Shown one piece after another: positions 47,087-58,534 of a DNA stretch of 64,000 nucleotides; within the stretch, counting starts at the first letter, position 1, and each line of letters begins with the position of its first letter. This DNA comes from Haemonchus contortus (lineage: Eukaryota > Nematoda > Chromadorea > Rhabditida > Trichostrongylidae), in NCBI GenBank assembly GCA_000469685.2, contig LS997563.1, positions 7,502,437 through 7,566,436 on the forward strand. The letters run 5' to 3'. A model generated the notes under the pieces. It worked only from the letters and a program-made list of their open reading frames with translations. It did no database searches and had not been told where the DNA came from. The position numbers were made by a program, and so were the translations under genes.

Positions 47087-50063
47087 CTGCAATAAGGTAG
47101 ATTTTTTTGAAAGGGTCGTAGCAATGTGGGCATGAAACCAATATATGTATTCTATGATATTTAGTCTGAAAATAAATCAATGAACAAAGAAAATTCTTGA
47201 AAAGATTCTTTCACTTTACTGAAAGCAAAGTAATAGCAAAGATGGAAGCCTACCCATGCAATCAGCCTGTAAAACAGCAGATCCGGTTCACCAGGATCCA
47301 TGGTCTGAAACCTGTTGAATTTGATTTAATGAACACATTAACACGGATGAGAAAAATCAATGAACTAGGCATTGCAGCGTTCATTTCTAAAGATAAGGTC
47401 GACAATGAAAGCAAAGATCCTAATCAAAACATGATCCAGAAAGTAATTCTATAATTCAACAGAAACGGCCTGGCCCTTAAACCATTAAACAACAAGTGGA
47501 AATTCCAAAATCTCCGTAATCAATGACTCTTTGTTCGCCACGCGCAAATGTTTACAAAAGTTGTAAACTGCAGAATTGGAGAAATTCAAAACCGGCAAAC
47601 AACGTTCAAACGTAAGTCAATACATATGAAAACAGAGAGGATTCCAGTAGGAGGAGAAGACCTTGGAGTTCCTCTCACCCACATACATTCAGTGGGAACA
47701 AAGTTAAATGATGGTTCGCAACGCAAAGATTCAAGGAGACGGGCGATAATCTTATTAACTCGCACAGAGGACAAATTTCTTGAGTGAAAACAGAACTCCG
47801 GGGCCGGAGCCCAATTAAGACAGAAAAGATAACTGTCTCGAAAGCTGCATTATGAGAAAGTTGCAGCAAAAAACAAACCAAGGTCCTATGACAGCCTTCA
47901 TAGTCCGCGATGTGCAAATAGCAATCAGCAACTGGTGATGAGAAATCGGACATGGCGCTTCGTGGGACCTACATAATTCGCAAGAAGCGAAGTACATTTG
48001 CTGTTCTGCTGGCGTAGGGCGACACATCGTTAGCCGTCATAGGCGCAGCGCACCACTCACGCGTGCGGTGATCAATACAACGTATGTTGCATGACGCTGA
48101 GTTTAAAAAGGCATTCACGAATAATTTTGTTCATCTGTAAACTTCCAACTTTCGTATAGCGATCGACTATATTGAGTATTCGATCGAAACAATGTCTACA
48201 AGTGGATCGATGGCTTGGAGAGGATCTTTGAGCAATGGCACAGCGAAACTGGGCCACGAGCATCCTGTCGTCTACCTTTTCATCAAGACAGCGTTAAGGA
48301 CTCATTGAACGCTATCTCCTATCGATAATGGATCCGCATTAAGCAGCCAACATGGCAGCGGTAATCAGTCAAGCAGACACGCAAATGAACTTAATTAGCA
48401 ATGAAATGACACAGGAACAGAGACAGTTCTTATTAACCAGCGCGTAATTCGCATGTTGCGTTAATATCGTTCTCTCTAACCGTCACTCTTTGTTCATCAT
48501 GAACTAAGAATGTCGTTTGGAAGCGTATGGGCCCCGTTGATAAGGTTCACAGTTGAGTAGTGGTTTGCCGATCTTCTCTAAAGAACTCTAATGAATCCCA
48601 TAATTGTAATTTATTAAAATTTGGGACGGTTAATGGTTTCGCTTTGAATAAATTCTAATCCGAAAAAGGAGTCAAATTGGCAAGTATTGTTGTATAAAGA
48701 AAAAAGAGGGAGAAAATTTCGGACGGCCATGTAACACAAAAAAGATGAAAAAAATAAAATCAATTTCCCATTCCGAAAAACAGTTCCCTGAAAATTTTTA
48801 AATGGATTTTTATAAAACGAGTAAATGTGTAGAGGATACTGTAGTGGAAACAGGCAGAAAACTGATGGAAATTGAAACGGGCCATCGAATTGAAAACAGA
48901 AAAACTAGGAACGACCTACGCAACAATGGCTCGGCGACATGGGTCCAGTTATCGGCCTCTAGTCAATCAATATGTGGAGTACAGTAATAATTCGACAGTT
49001 AAATTCGTCAAGACATTACGATCACAGAAAACGTGACAACAGTAAAGAACCGCGCAAAATGGGTCGTGACTCAGTCGCATGACCCCACTGTGGAATCAAA
49101 TCCTTCCCTCGCCTCCACTTGAAATCTCTACGCGAAATAGGCGAGAAAAGGGGCTGCTACACGGAAGACCCACAACACAGTAGCACGTCGAAGTATTCTT
49201 CAGATACTTTCTTCGGTACATGTATGGTTCCTTACCGTTATTGTACCAGTTTAAAACCAGTACCCCAATTCTGTATTGTAACATAAAGATTCTTCAAGGT
49301 GAAAATGGAAAGATGTAACGGAGTTAGGCAAAGTCTCCGAAAAATGTTGTAATTTCGCATCTAACTGTAATAGGTGCAAACCACTCCCTATGCACGCTCT
49401 TAGTCACCTTTGAAATTGAATATTTCAAATAAAAAAAATAAAAAAGATCAAAGTTGTCATAACACTCAGAGAAAAAAGGAGCTATATCTAGTACCGTATT
49501 ATTCGGTTTCAAGCAAAATTTCCAAATGATGAAACAAAAAAAGATTGCTGCAAACGAAGTAGTCGTTGACCTACTTCCGACATTGAGACCCTTTCAATTC
49601 CCGCATTTTTCCAGAACACGATCAACCCGCAGAGTTCTTCCGAATGGCTATTTAAATTTGGGTGATTACGGAATCTTCGATTTCCCAGAATGCTTTTGGG
49701 CTGAGAGGTATAGAGGCTGCGAAGTCTGAACCGTTTTTTAAGTCCCTTTAAATTGCAAACTATCTCAACTGTCCTACATAAATAGCGTATTGACTAGCAC
49801 GCTATGCATCGCCTCTGTCTCTTCCCCACGCTTTCGATTTTGCCAACATAAACAACAACCGAGCTACCCAATTAGCCAATAAATAAACATGAATGAAAAA
49901 CAGGTTATTACATTTTTGTAATACAGTATGACTCTAATCCATGTAGCAAAATTAAGCCAAAGGAGAGCCTTGAGAAATGAAAGTGACCGGGTGATGTCGG
50001 GTCAAAAAGGTTATGCTCTACTTTTGAGATCAATCCATGGCGCTCAAGGCGCCAGTGGCTCAA
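47087..50063. other. Divergent intergenic region between Hook and try-1-like genes
   Basis: Holds the promoters of both genes. Open frames up to 85 codons (47197-47454) have no domain resemblance. No repeat or RNA gene recognised. Confidence 0.5.
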
Positions 50064-53000
50064 ATGGTTATGATTCGTGCGGTTGCTTGGCTGTTCATAC
50101 TCACATTCCTATATATTCGAGTTCGAGCTGAGCCAAACTGTGGACAACACCCGAATAAAGTGCCTCGATCGTCTCCATTCGACTTTGTCGTGAGTTTCCA
50201 AATGAATTTAAGTGATTGATAACTTAGTCATGCAATCTACTAATGGAAGATATGCTTTCGCTTCAGAAAACTATGTTGCAAAAGAAAATGAAAAATGAAC
50301 CAATCAGCATGATAAAATATCAATAGGAATCTTGATCCAAGTGGTTGTCGTAGATTCGACTGTCGCCTAAACCTACACCCTGAAGAAACGCCGGCCGAGT
50401 TTTTTTGGCAAGTTGCCCACTGTTTGAATCTAGTTCGTTGCGGAACCCACGCCATCGTACCTTTACTGTAGCTTCACTTTGATGTTCCAATTGAAATGCT
50501 ATTGGAAGAATGTCGTAAGAGTGTCCGCACACATGAAAAATCCGAATGTAAAGGAAAAGGTGGCATAATACGTAGTTTAAAAGAGGTTATATGACAGCTT
50601 GGGAGGAAAATTTTGAAAATGAGAGGCGAACCAGGGGAGGAGGGAAGCTTTACGAAGTCTTTCCCGATGGATGTAGAAACGGGGATCCGGAACGGCAAGT
50701 ATTTCCATTTCGATTCAAATTTCACTCAACTGCTCGTTTCTTTAGACAACGGGGATACACTTTCTGTAGGGCGGAACTTTTGTGCCTCCTCCTTTCGATA
50801 TGTCATATAACCTGTAACCTGAAACGGTTTCTCAACGGTTCACTGTGTAGAGAGCCACAATAAAATGATTTCGATTACCCTACATTAACATTAATAACCC
50901 ATCCGGTAAGAGTATGCCGCCATAAAACGTTTGATTGAAATGGAGTGATTTTCAAAACCAAGACTGCGTCACGGGAAAAGGCTCATCAGTAAGAATATCA
51001 ATAACAACCTTACTCATTTTAAAAGGTCTGTTTTTAAATAATGGGAATAACGTGCATGTTTCCTTTTGGTCTAATGGTATAACTTCATTTAAATGCGTTT
51101 TGAAGCGAAATGGCACACTTTTTCTTGAAGTTCTTCTCTCAATGCAATTTGATGCCATTTTCTAAAAGCCTCGTATAGTTGTTTGGCTGAAAAGAGAAGT
51201 GGAGCGCAGTACACCGGGTAGAAACGTGCCAGGTAATATTCATTCATGACAGCAGTGTATTTGAAGGCCAATTCGATCCAGTACAATGTCCTGTGAGGCA
51301 AAGCGGTGTGCTCCTGCTTTTCGTCTTTTGGTGGTGACTTAGGACTACATTAACTTCAACTATACTATGCTGATCCTAAGGTCACGCCATTTGCTTCAAG
51401 GACGCCGTATTATGATAATCTTTGAGATGGAAGCAGTAAGAATGCAGATCTTGCTTCTCCCTACTTCTTCATGTTGTCAGGTGCCAGTGATTCAGAGGAG
51501 ATTTCTACTCGGTGAAAAAGCTAGTATTCTTTGGCAAAACGACAGCTTACCTTTCCAACAACGTATATTGTGATCTCTTCCCTTAATTTCGGATCTTTCA
51601 TGGGTGCGGACACTCTTAACATCATCTCTTCCAACAACAATTCATAGGTAGCACCAAAATGAAACGAAAGTAGAGTCGATAGCGTAGGCCCCGCAACGAA
51701 TTGCTTGATTCACAAGCCATGTACTTGACAAATGTCGAGAAACTTGACAAATGTCTCGAGACAACTCGCCCGGCGTTTCTTCAGGGTGTAGGTTTAGGCG
51801 ACAGTGTAGATTCGTGATATTAGGCAGCGAAACGCAAGCGGAAATGGAGGATGTATGAAAAGGAATGTATCGAACAATGAGGAATGATGAATGTTGTAGA
51901 ATGTGAATGAGCTATTTGTAATGAGGCACGAAAAGTATGACAAACATGATTAGAAAATCCATGTCTTCTTTGACTTGTCCTAAACAAGCGTTTTTCTTGT
52001 GAGTCCGCAATTGCACAAACGCGCAAAAGAAAATTGCTCGAGAACGGGGCATTATAAACAAGCCCGACTACTGCGGGGTAATGAATCAGTAGAATGCGTT
52101 GTGAAGGTTTGGATTCGTGCCGACAGTGGGAGGATCATTGAAATGGGGGATTTTTCGCTACATAGTTGAGCTTTGACTACGAATCCCACAAATACATGGC
52201 GCTGATGATTAGGGAACAAGGGTTTTTACAGATGCACAAGTTACTGTATCCTGATAGGATTCTCCTGTAAGGGCCAGGAAAGTAAATATCCGCGTGCCAC
52301 AAGATCAGGTGTTTGCGTTAGCATTCTTGTATTGGGTTAGCAGTTGGTTTTTAGGCAGTTCTGCTGTGCAAGACGTATGAGAGAAAAAATTCCGAAGAGC
52401 GGTTTGCAAAAAAAAGAGAAACCTTTTATTAAAAAGATGTTGCCCCATTGACACATGGCAAAAAGGCCAGAGCGGCGAAGCAGCGACTCTCGCAGCAGAG
52501 CCTATACTCGACAAGTTTGCAGCCGGCTGCAAATACGGTAGATACTTTTTGAGTACCGCTGAGGTTCGACTAGCGTCTCCGTTGGAACTACCGTCCCTTG
52601 CCACGCTCAGCCTTCTATCGCTATCACATTTGTCTCAGAGAAGTGAGACTAAAACATGCATGAGGCATGGGGCCGATTGAAAGTTCGTTGAGTATAGACG
52701 TACCCAAAGAGAAAAGGCGACTGTACATTCCTGGAAGAAGGGGTGTCCCATCCTGACTTTTCAGGGTCCACAATTGTACGCATGCATCCGAGGGTATAAA
52801 AGCGGTTAAGGATATGTCGAATAGCATCCCGAGTCATTGTATTGACCACGTAATCGAGAGCTATTCTTATATAGTTAACCCATTGGTAGAGAATCTAAGA
52901 AAAGATTTTTCTGAATGTTGTGCAGGTTTCGGCCAATCTAGGCTGATACGGCAGAGAAACTTTTCAGCAACAAAAGTGAAGCGTAAATGAAGCAAACGTG

Positions 53001-55278
53001 AACAGTATGGGCAGCACAAAGACAAGAAGAAGTAAATTATTCTCTTCAGATACCAGAAAGTCGACTTGTCGGTGGAATCGAGTCAGACCCACACTCTTGG
53101 CCGTGGGTAGTACAACTCACCTATCGAGGTGTGCACAAATGCGGTGGTGTCTTGATCGATGAACAATTCGTATTGACAGCAGCACACTGCTTTTCCAAGA
53201 AGTGAGTAAAAAACTTTTTTTTTCAACTTGTCAATCCATTTTCCCACGGTATTTCTCAAAGTGCAGTTTCTCTCATACACTTGGCTGGAAATTCTTCTTC
53301 AATTTCTACGTAGACCGCTATGCTAACGCATTAGCCCAAATCCCCAACCACCAGCTAGGGTAGGGATGGAACTGAATAATGGCGAAATGTTAAGCCAGTG
53401 AGGTGGCCAGAATCGTTTTTTGGCCATGGGAATATAGTTTGTACCTAAAATTCAGGAGGGAAGAGAAGAGAAAGCTAGAGGGTGCCTGAGATTTAACTCT
53501 ACACTCTAGAACTTAGTGTTAGGAGCAAGGGGCACCCTTCCGCCCTCCGGACTACATTTCCACCCTTCATATTTATTAAGGATGGAGTTATCATTTCAAT
53601 CTATTATTTGCAGCCGCATCCCATTGATGTACCGTGTTCACGTCGGAGCGCACAGATCAGGCGGCGGTAGAATCCATTTCATCCGTAATATCTCCATTCA
53701 TTCATTGTTCAATGTGGTGTGGCCAAGCTCCTATGATGTGGCATTATTAAGGTAAGTTTTTTGGCCCATTGTCCAGAATAGCAACAGTTTTGACCAGCTG
53801 AAATTTCGGCTTCGACAGTGGTCAAGAACCTAGAAAAACTGAAGACTGCTGAAAACTATCATCCAAAACAAGTGTGAGGATGCTGACTAACAATAAGAGT
53901 ACCCCTTCACCACTGGATCTCCCACATTACTACCAGATTGGTGTAAATTATAAAACTCTTTGATCGATAGTGTTGTAAATGAAAGTAACTCCTCTGATAA
54001 TCCTCATTTTACAACGTCCTCTAAGAAGTTTGCATTTCATCGGTGAGTTGTTACAAGTTTGTATGAGCAGTTTTCGAGTCCTTCATATTTTTCAGCTTCA
54101 ATGGATACGGTAAAATCGATATCGGTATATTAAACTTCACTTAGTTAAAGGCACCGTTCGCGATGATTCAATGGGCGGGTGTGTCGATGACGTGTCCGCC
54201 TCTCATTCGACGCCACGCCTGACTGTCTGACGTGACATCGAATGAGAGGCGGACACGTCATCGACACACCCGCCCATTGAATCATCGCGAACGGTGCCTT
54301 TAAAAGTTGATGTTTCGTCGATCTTCGTTTTTTTATCCTCAACACTCTTCAATGGGTTTATTTTGAGGATCTTCCCGCCGGTTAAACTCAATGGGAGCAC
54401 AACTGTTCAAAGCATCTGTCTTCCATCATTTTCTACAGTCACCCATCAGATGTGTGTCGCTGCAGGTACTTTTAGATCTTTAATTCGATCATCTATTTAA
54501 TCTTGAATCTTCAATATGATCAGGAGGGATAAACGCGAATACTGTAGCTCATAGTCACAACTACAAATCGCGCCCACGAAAAGATATGAAAATATGGTAC
54601 ATTTCTATGAGGTCTCCCACCAATAAACACATCAAAATTGATTCTGTCATCCAGTACCCCTCCCTCCGACCGTTTCCTCTCATCCTTGCTTTTCTTTAGA
54701 ATTGCTCACAGAATCTTATATGCTCTTCACGCATTTAAACGTCTACAATCGCTGAATCCAGTGACAAATTCCTAAGGTTCAGGACACCAGACGTCGTGGT
54801 GAAAATTCAACCACCCATAGGGAATGTTGCACACCAATGAAAATCCTATTTATCATATTCTCTTGCAGGATGGGGCATGACAAAGGAGCAAGGGCGGAGA
54901 TCTGATGTGCTGCGCGAGATTCACGTTCCAGTCGTCCCATTCACTCAATGCAACAACATGGCCCACTATGCAGGTCGAATCCATTTCCCATCCATGTTCT
55001 GTGCAGGCTATAGCGAAGGTCTTATTGACTCATGTCAGGTGAGAAGATTCAATGGATTTCAATGAATCTCAAACAGTTCTCAAAGCCACATAATGTAGAG
55101 TTCTTCGTAGGGTGATTCTGGTGGGCCACTAATGTGCACTAACATGGGACGTTGGGAGGTTCAAGGCTTGGTAAGTTGGGGGATTGGATGTGGTCGACGA
55201 GGAAAACCTGGTGTGTACTCAAAAGTCCATGCAGCTCTACCGTGGATTCAATCAGAGATGCAAAGGTTACAAGCATAA
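50064..55278 (+). CDS. try-1: Secreted trypsin-like serine protease (TRY-1-like)
   Basis: Chymotrypsin-family S1 protease. Exons 50064-50189, 53050-53201, 53614-53751, 54368-54465, 54869-55038, 55111-55278 total 852 nt (283 aa), phases matching. Seen: signal peptide [29 protein letters not shown], whose cysteine probably tethers the propeptide; activation site RLVGGIES; catalytic His in VLTAAHC, Asp in SSYDVALL, Ser in GDSGGPLM; and DSCQGDSGG, whose Asp at the S1 pocket predicts cleavage after Lys/Arg. Motif wording matches C. elegans TRY-1 closely ([14 protein letters not shown]). ATGs at 50037 and 50070 are alternatives. Intron 1 (2.9 kb) contains a large inverted-repeat element and a SINE fragment; intron 3 contains a MITE. 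Confidence 0.88.
50352..51826. repeat. ~1.5-kb element with long inverted arms in try-1 intron 1
   Basis: GTCGCCTAAACCTACACCCT (from 50359) recurs exactly on the other strand near 51801, and homology continues inward for at least 230 bp (for example TTCGTTGCGG, TAAGAGTGTCCGCAC, ATGAAA.ATCCGAA). On the minus strand the right arm reads an open stretch with [19 protein letters not shown] before a donor GTAAGC, and 51301-51089 reads [18 protein letters not shown]; neither is recognised. The left arm is full of stops in the matching frame. Either a non-autonomous transposon or an inverted duplication of a gene fragment. Confidence 0.55.
52745..52870 (+). repeat. SINE fragment in try-1 intron 1
   Basis: GGTATAAAAGCGG and CCCGAGTCATTGTATTGACC align with GGATAAAAGCACTG and CGCAAGTCATTGTATAGGCC of the SINE body. 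Diverged. Confidence 0.5.
54145..54303. mobile_element. MITE with ~66-bp perfect inverted repeats, in try-1 intron 3
   Basis: 159 bp. The left arm from TTAAAGGCACCGTTCGCGAT through GATGACGTGTCCGCCTCTCA to TTCGA is the exact reverse complement of the right arm; the centre is about 27 bp. The outermost bases are TTAA, so a TA or TTAA target is possible. No coding capacity. It forms an almost complete hairpin in RNA. The following exon begins at 54368. Confidence 0.85.
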
Positions 55279-56051
55279 ATTGAAGTCTATTATTCTAACA
55301 TCAGAGGAAATCTCTTGTAAAGCATTACCTAACATGTTGATAAGACTTTTTACGTTTTTTTTGAATTAGAACATTAGTTACTCGATCAAATGTACATACT
55401 GCTGAAAGTGAATTAGGTAATCCCTCACGAAGGATGCATAGTGGTCCTTAGGAATTGCAGAAATATCCGCTTAAGGGTCCAATAAAGACGTGAACCTTCA
55501 GAGACCACAATGCAGCCATCATGTGGGAATGCCCGTACGGGAGAACTACTGGAATTACTAGGTTGTAAATTTTCTGACTAGCTTTCATAGCTTTCATTGT
55601 ACAGTACACTGACATATTTTCGGGTAAATCAGCAGACGTTCTTATAAGAACTGCACATATTGTACTGCATTGAATACAGGTGATATATTGTAAAATTAAA
55701 GTCATTAGAATAAATATTTATACATTATGTATAGCTCTATCGCAGTAATAATTCCACAACCTTAAGACTATTTCCAAGCTGACAAAATATACAAAAGAGC
55801 TTTTGGTATCAAAGGAAACATCAGAGAACAGCACATCATGTAACTTTACAGCATTACGTTTTCACAAATCGATATGTATTTCTAAAAAAGCTGACAGTAA
55901 AAAAACACATGAATAATTTTTAGCACATTTGGAGCTATTGCGTCATAACTTAAGCAGATGATCACTGAGATAGGAACGATGGAATAAAGGTCATTGAGAG
56001 GCATTCCCCAAAAAGTAGCGGCATCAGTTAATGTACAAACATTAGAGTGAG
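55279..56051. other. Convergent 3' region between try-1 and LRRC57 genes
   Basis: 3' untranslated sequence of both genes is expected here. No exon or repeat recognised. Confidence 0.5.
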
Positions 56052-57288
56052 TCACATTTTTCTACGCGTTGCGGTGAAACGCTCTTGGTAATCCTCATAG
56101 CCAGGTAAATCTTGGAATTCTCGATCTTGGAAAATGTTACCTGAGCAACTTATAATGCTGACCGGAGAGTGTGACAACAGATTTACTGTGAACTCAGTTT
56201 TGGCGAGACAATTCTCCTCAACTCGTAGAATTTTCAAGTGAGGACATTTGGCAAGAGCATCCGCATTCAGGAAATTGAGACGATTTTGATTCAAGTTGAC
56301 TTCAGACGCATTTAAAGAGCTCACCTGAAAGATATTCAAACGTTTCCTGTTCAAAATAGAAAATGTGTTGCTAATGACACGACATCACGAAATGACACCT
56401 CATTTCAGGGCTTGCTTAAAACGCAAATGAGGAGGATTTCAGAAAACAAGAACTCAAACACAGATACGTCAAACTTTTAACGTTTAAGGAATCAAAGCGA
56501 TGGCGGAACCAATAAGTACCTCATCCGGGAGTTCAGTGATGGTGTTCTGAGCAAGATTCAACGTCTCCAGTGACATCAAGTGACAAACAGGCACGGGGAA
56601 TTGAGAGAAGTTGTTTGCCGAAACATTAAGCGTCTTCAGCGATGTGCAACCAACAAGGCTGTCGGGCAGTGACGACAACTTATTTGATTGTACATTCAAA
56701 ATCTCCAGATTTTTCAGCATTCCAATTTCATGAGGAAGTTCAGCTGCAGAAAGTATTCAATATGGATTACTCTGGTAGAAATATATTCAATATGGATTAC
56801 TCTGGTAGAAATATATTCAATACGGATTACTCTGGTAGAAATAAAGGCGCAAAGATATAACTTCACTCACTGAGAGCATTCTCTGAAAGGTGTAGTTGTT
56901 TGAGAACTGTGAAATTTCCTATAGAAGGTGGCAACTCCTTTATCTTATTTTGACTGAGTTCGAGATTCCGGATCACTTCAAACAGCTAAAAGAGAGACCA
57001 AAATAGAAAAAAAATTGGAATTGATGTGATGATAGAAACTGAATGGCGCCAGACCTCATCCAAAGAAGAAGGCAAAGCCTTTAAGCCACATGACTTCAAT
57101 TGAAGAATTCTGCTCTTCTGTGCATTCTCAATGTGCCTCTGCACTGTAGCTTGTGATGGTCCTGCTCTGATACCTGTATAGAATAAACTGTTGATACACT
57201 GTACTACCGGCTTTGTGCATGCCTTACCCAATGTGGAAGCAACTCCTTTGCTTGATGAGGACTTTGACTTGGACGAATCATTGCCCAT
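56052..57288 (-). CDS. lrrc57: Leucine-rich-repeat protein, LRRC57 orthologue
   Basis: Small membrane-associated LRR scaffold; cellular role poorly known. Exons 57288-57228, 57173-57055, 56985-56871, 56743-56520, 56324-56052 total 792 nt (263 aa), phases matching. Seen: N-terminus MGNDSSKSKSSSS, a likely N-myristoylation site; HIENAQKSRILQLKSCGLKA; successive LRRs such as LEILNVQSNKLSSLPDSL, LKTLNVSANNFSQFPVPV and LETLNLAQNTITELPDE; then LKILRVEENCL and the family's end DYQERFTATRRKM. The 25-residue Ser-rich insertion after MGN is extra relative to vertebrate LRRC57. Intron 3 carries a 30-bp triplication. Confidence 0.92.
56754..56843. repeat. Three tandem 30-bp repeats in LRRC57 intron
   Basis: The unit TATTCAATATGGATTACTCT plus GGTAGAAATA occurs at 56754-56783, 56784-56813 and 56814-56843, with one substitution in the third unit. 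It begins 11 bp from the acceptor of exon 56743-56520 (read on the minus strand). Confidence 0.95.
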
Positions 57289-58534
57289 GACTGCGAAAAA
57301 GTAAGATAATTCAGTTCGAAGTAATTCAAAAAGGCACACGGAATTGCGCGACAACTTTTCCTTATTCGATCACAATGTCGCTAAGAAGAAGAATGTAGAG
57401 CTACGACGGTAGAAGTTTAAGGAGTTTTGAAAAGTTGCGAAGGCTTCTATGATGGCACAACATTTGACCTTATGCTGTACACCAACAAGACTTGTTAAGA
57501 TAGCATGGATGAAGGAGTTTGTGAGGAATTAGAAAGAGACTCTTCTTACTAATCATCCGCTTTGAAAAAGCCACGCTGTAAGTTGGACTACACCCTGGGC
57601 ACTTTTTTTTCTATTACACTCGCTCTGAAGAAAACATTGCTAGCTCATCAATCAAAAGTAAAAGCTACATATCATAGCATCGTACTGGATAGCGCCGCCC
57701 ACACAAGCCTGCCCTGTAAGAGGAGTCTCATCCAGGAAACCTGTCGCCTTGGTAAAGGTACCAAAGTTTTTTTTTCAAAGCGAGCCTTTTACAAGGAATA
57801 AATGGAACTCATCCCAACTAAGTAGTCGAGTCAAAAAAAAAAGTCAATTTGTTGAGTTTAGTCCTGCATGGAGCTGCATGCCTTTAGAAGTTATTTCTGC
57901 CTTCTCAGCCATCATACCTTTGGTTAACCTGCCCCTTCTTGATTTGGAAATCGCAGATATTGGAGATATTCGAAATAAATCCGGGCTGACGCAGAAAGGA
58001 AACAAAAATGCAATTTCTATTTTAGTCCAAGGAAAAAAGATAGCAGTGGTTTCAATCTTATGCGAGTATGCAATTACTCGACTGTTTTCCTCCGCGAGTT
58101 CAATGAATGAATGAATGAGCCGTTCCGCAGAGAAATAAATGAGAAAAAGAACCAACAAAGCGAATTTCAGCACTATCACATTACCGCTTTACGCTATCCA
58201 GCTAAAGGCATCGAGAACATCATCTTCAAAGCAAGAATCAATGGCTAAACCATGTCCGTAACTGCAGAATTTCGACGAGAAGCCAATGGTTTTTCAGAAA
58301 ATAATATCATTGATATATTATAGGTAATAAACCTCTTCTTCAGCGATAATTTCGTAGTACGGAGCCAATGAATTATTTATTACTCGTATTTCTAGGCAAC
58401 AAGAACATATAAATGTGCAAATTGATGAATTGACCAGCCTTAAGACTCATGCTAATATAGAAATCGCGAGAAATCTAAACTTATCAATACACTACCGGTG
58501 ATTTTGACTTAGTTTTCTAAGGAAGTTTTCGCTT
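57289..58534. other. Region between RNF170-like and LRRC57 genes
   Basis: Both neighbours are on the minus strand, 1.25 kb apart, somewhat long for a nematode operon spacer. The plus-strand 121-codon frame at 57749-58114 has no domain resemblance. Nothing else recognised. Confidence 0.5.
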
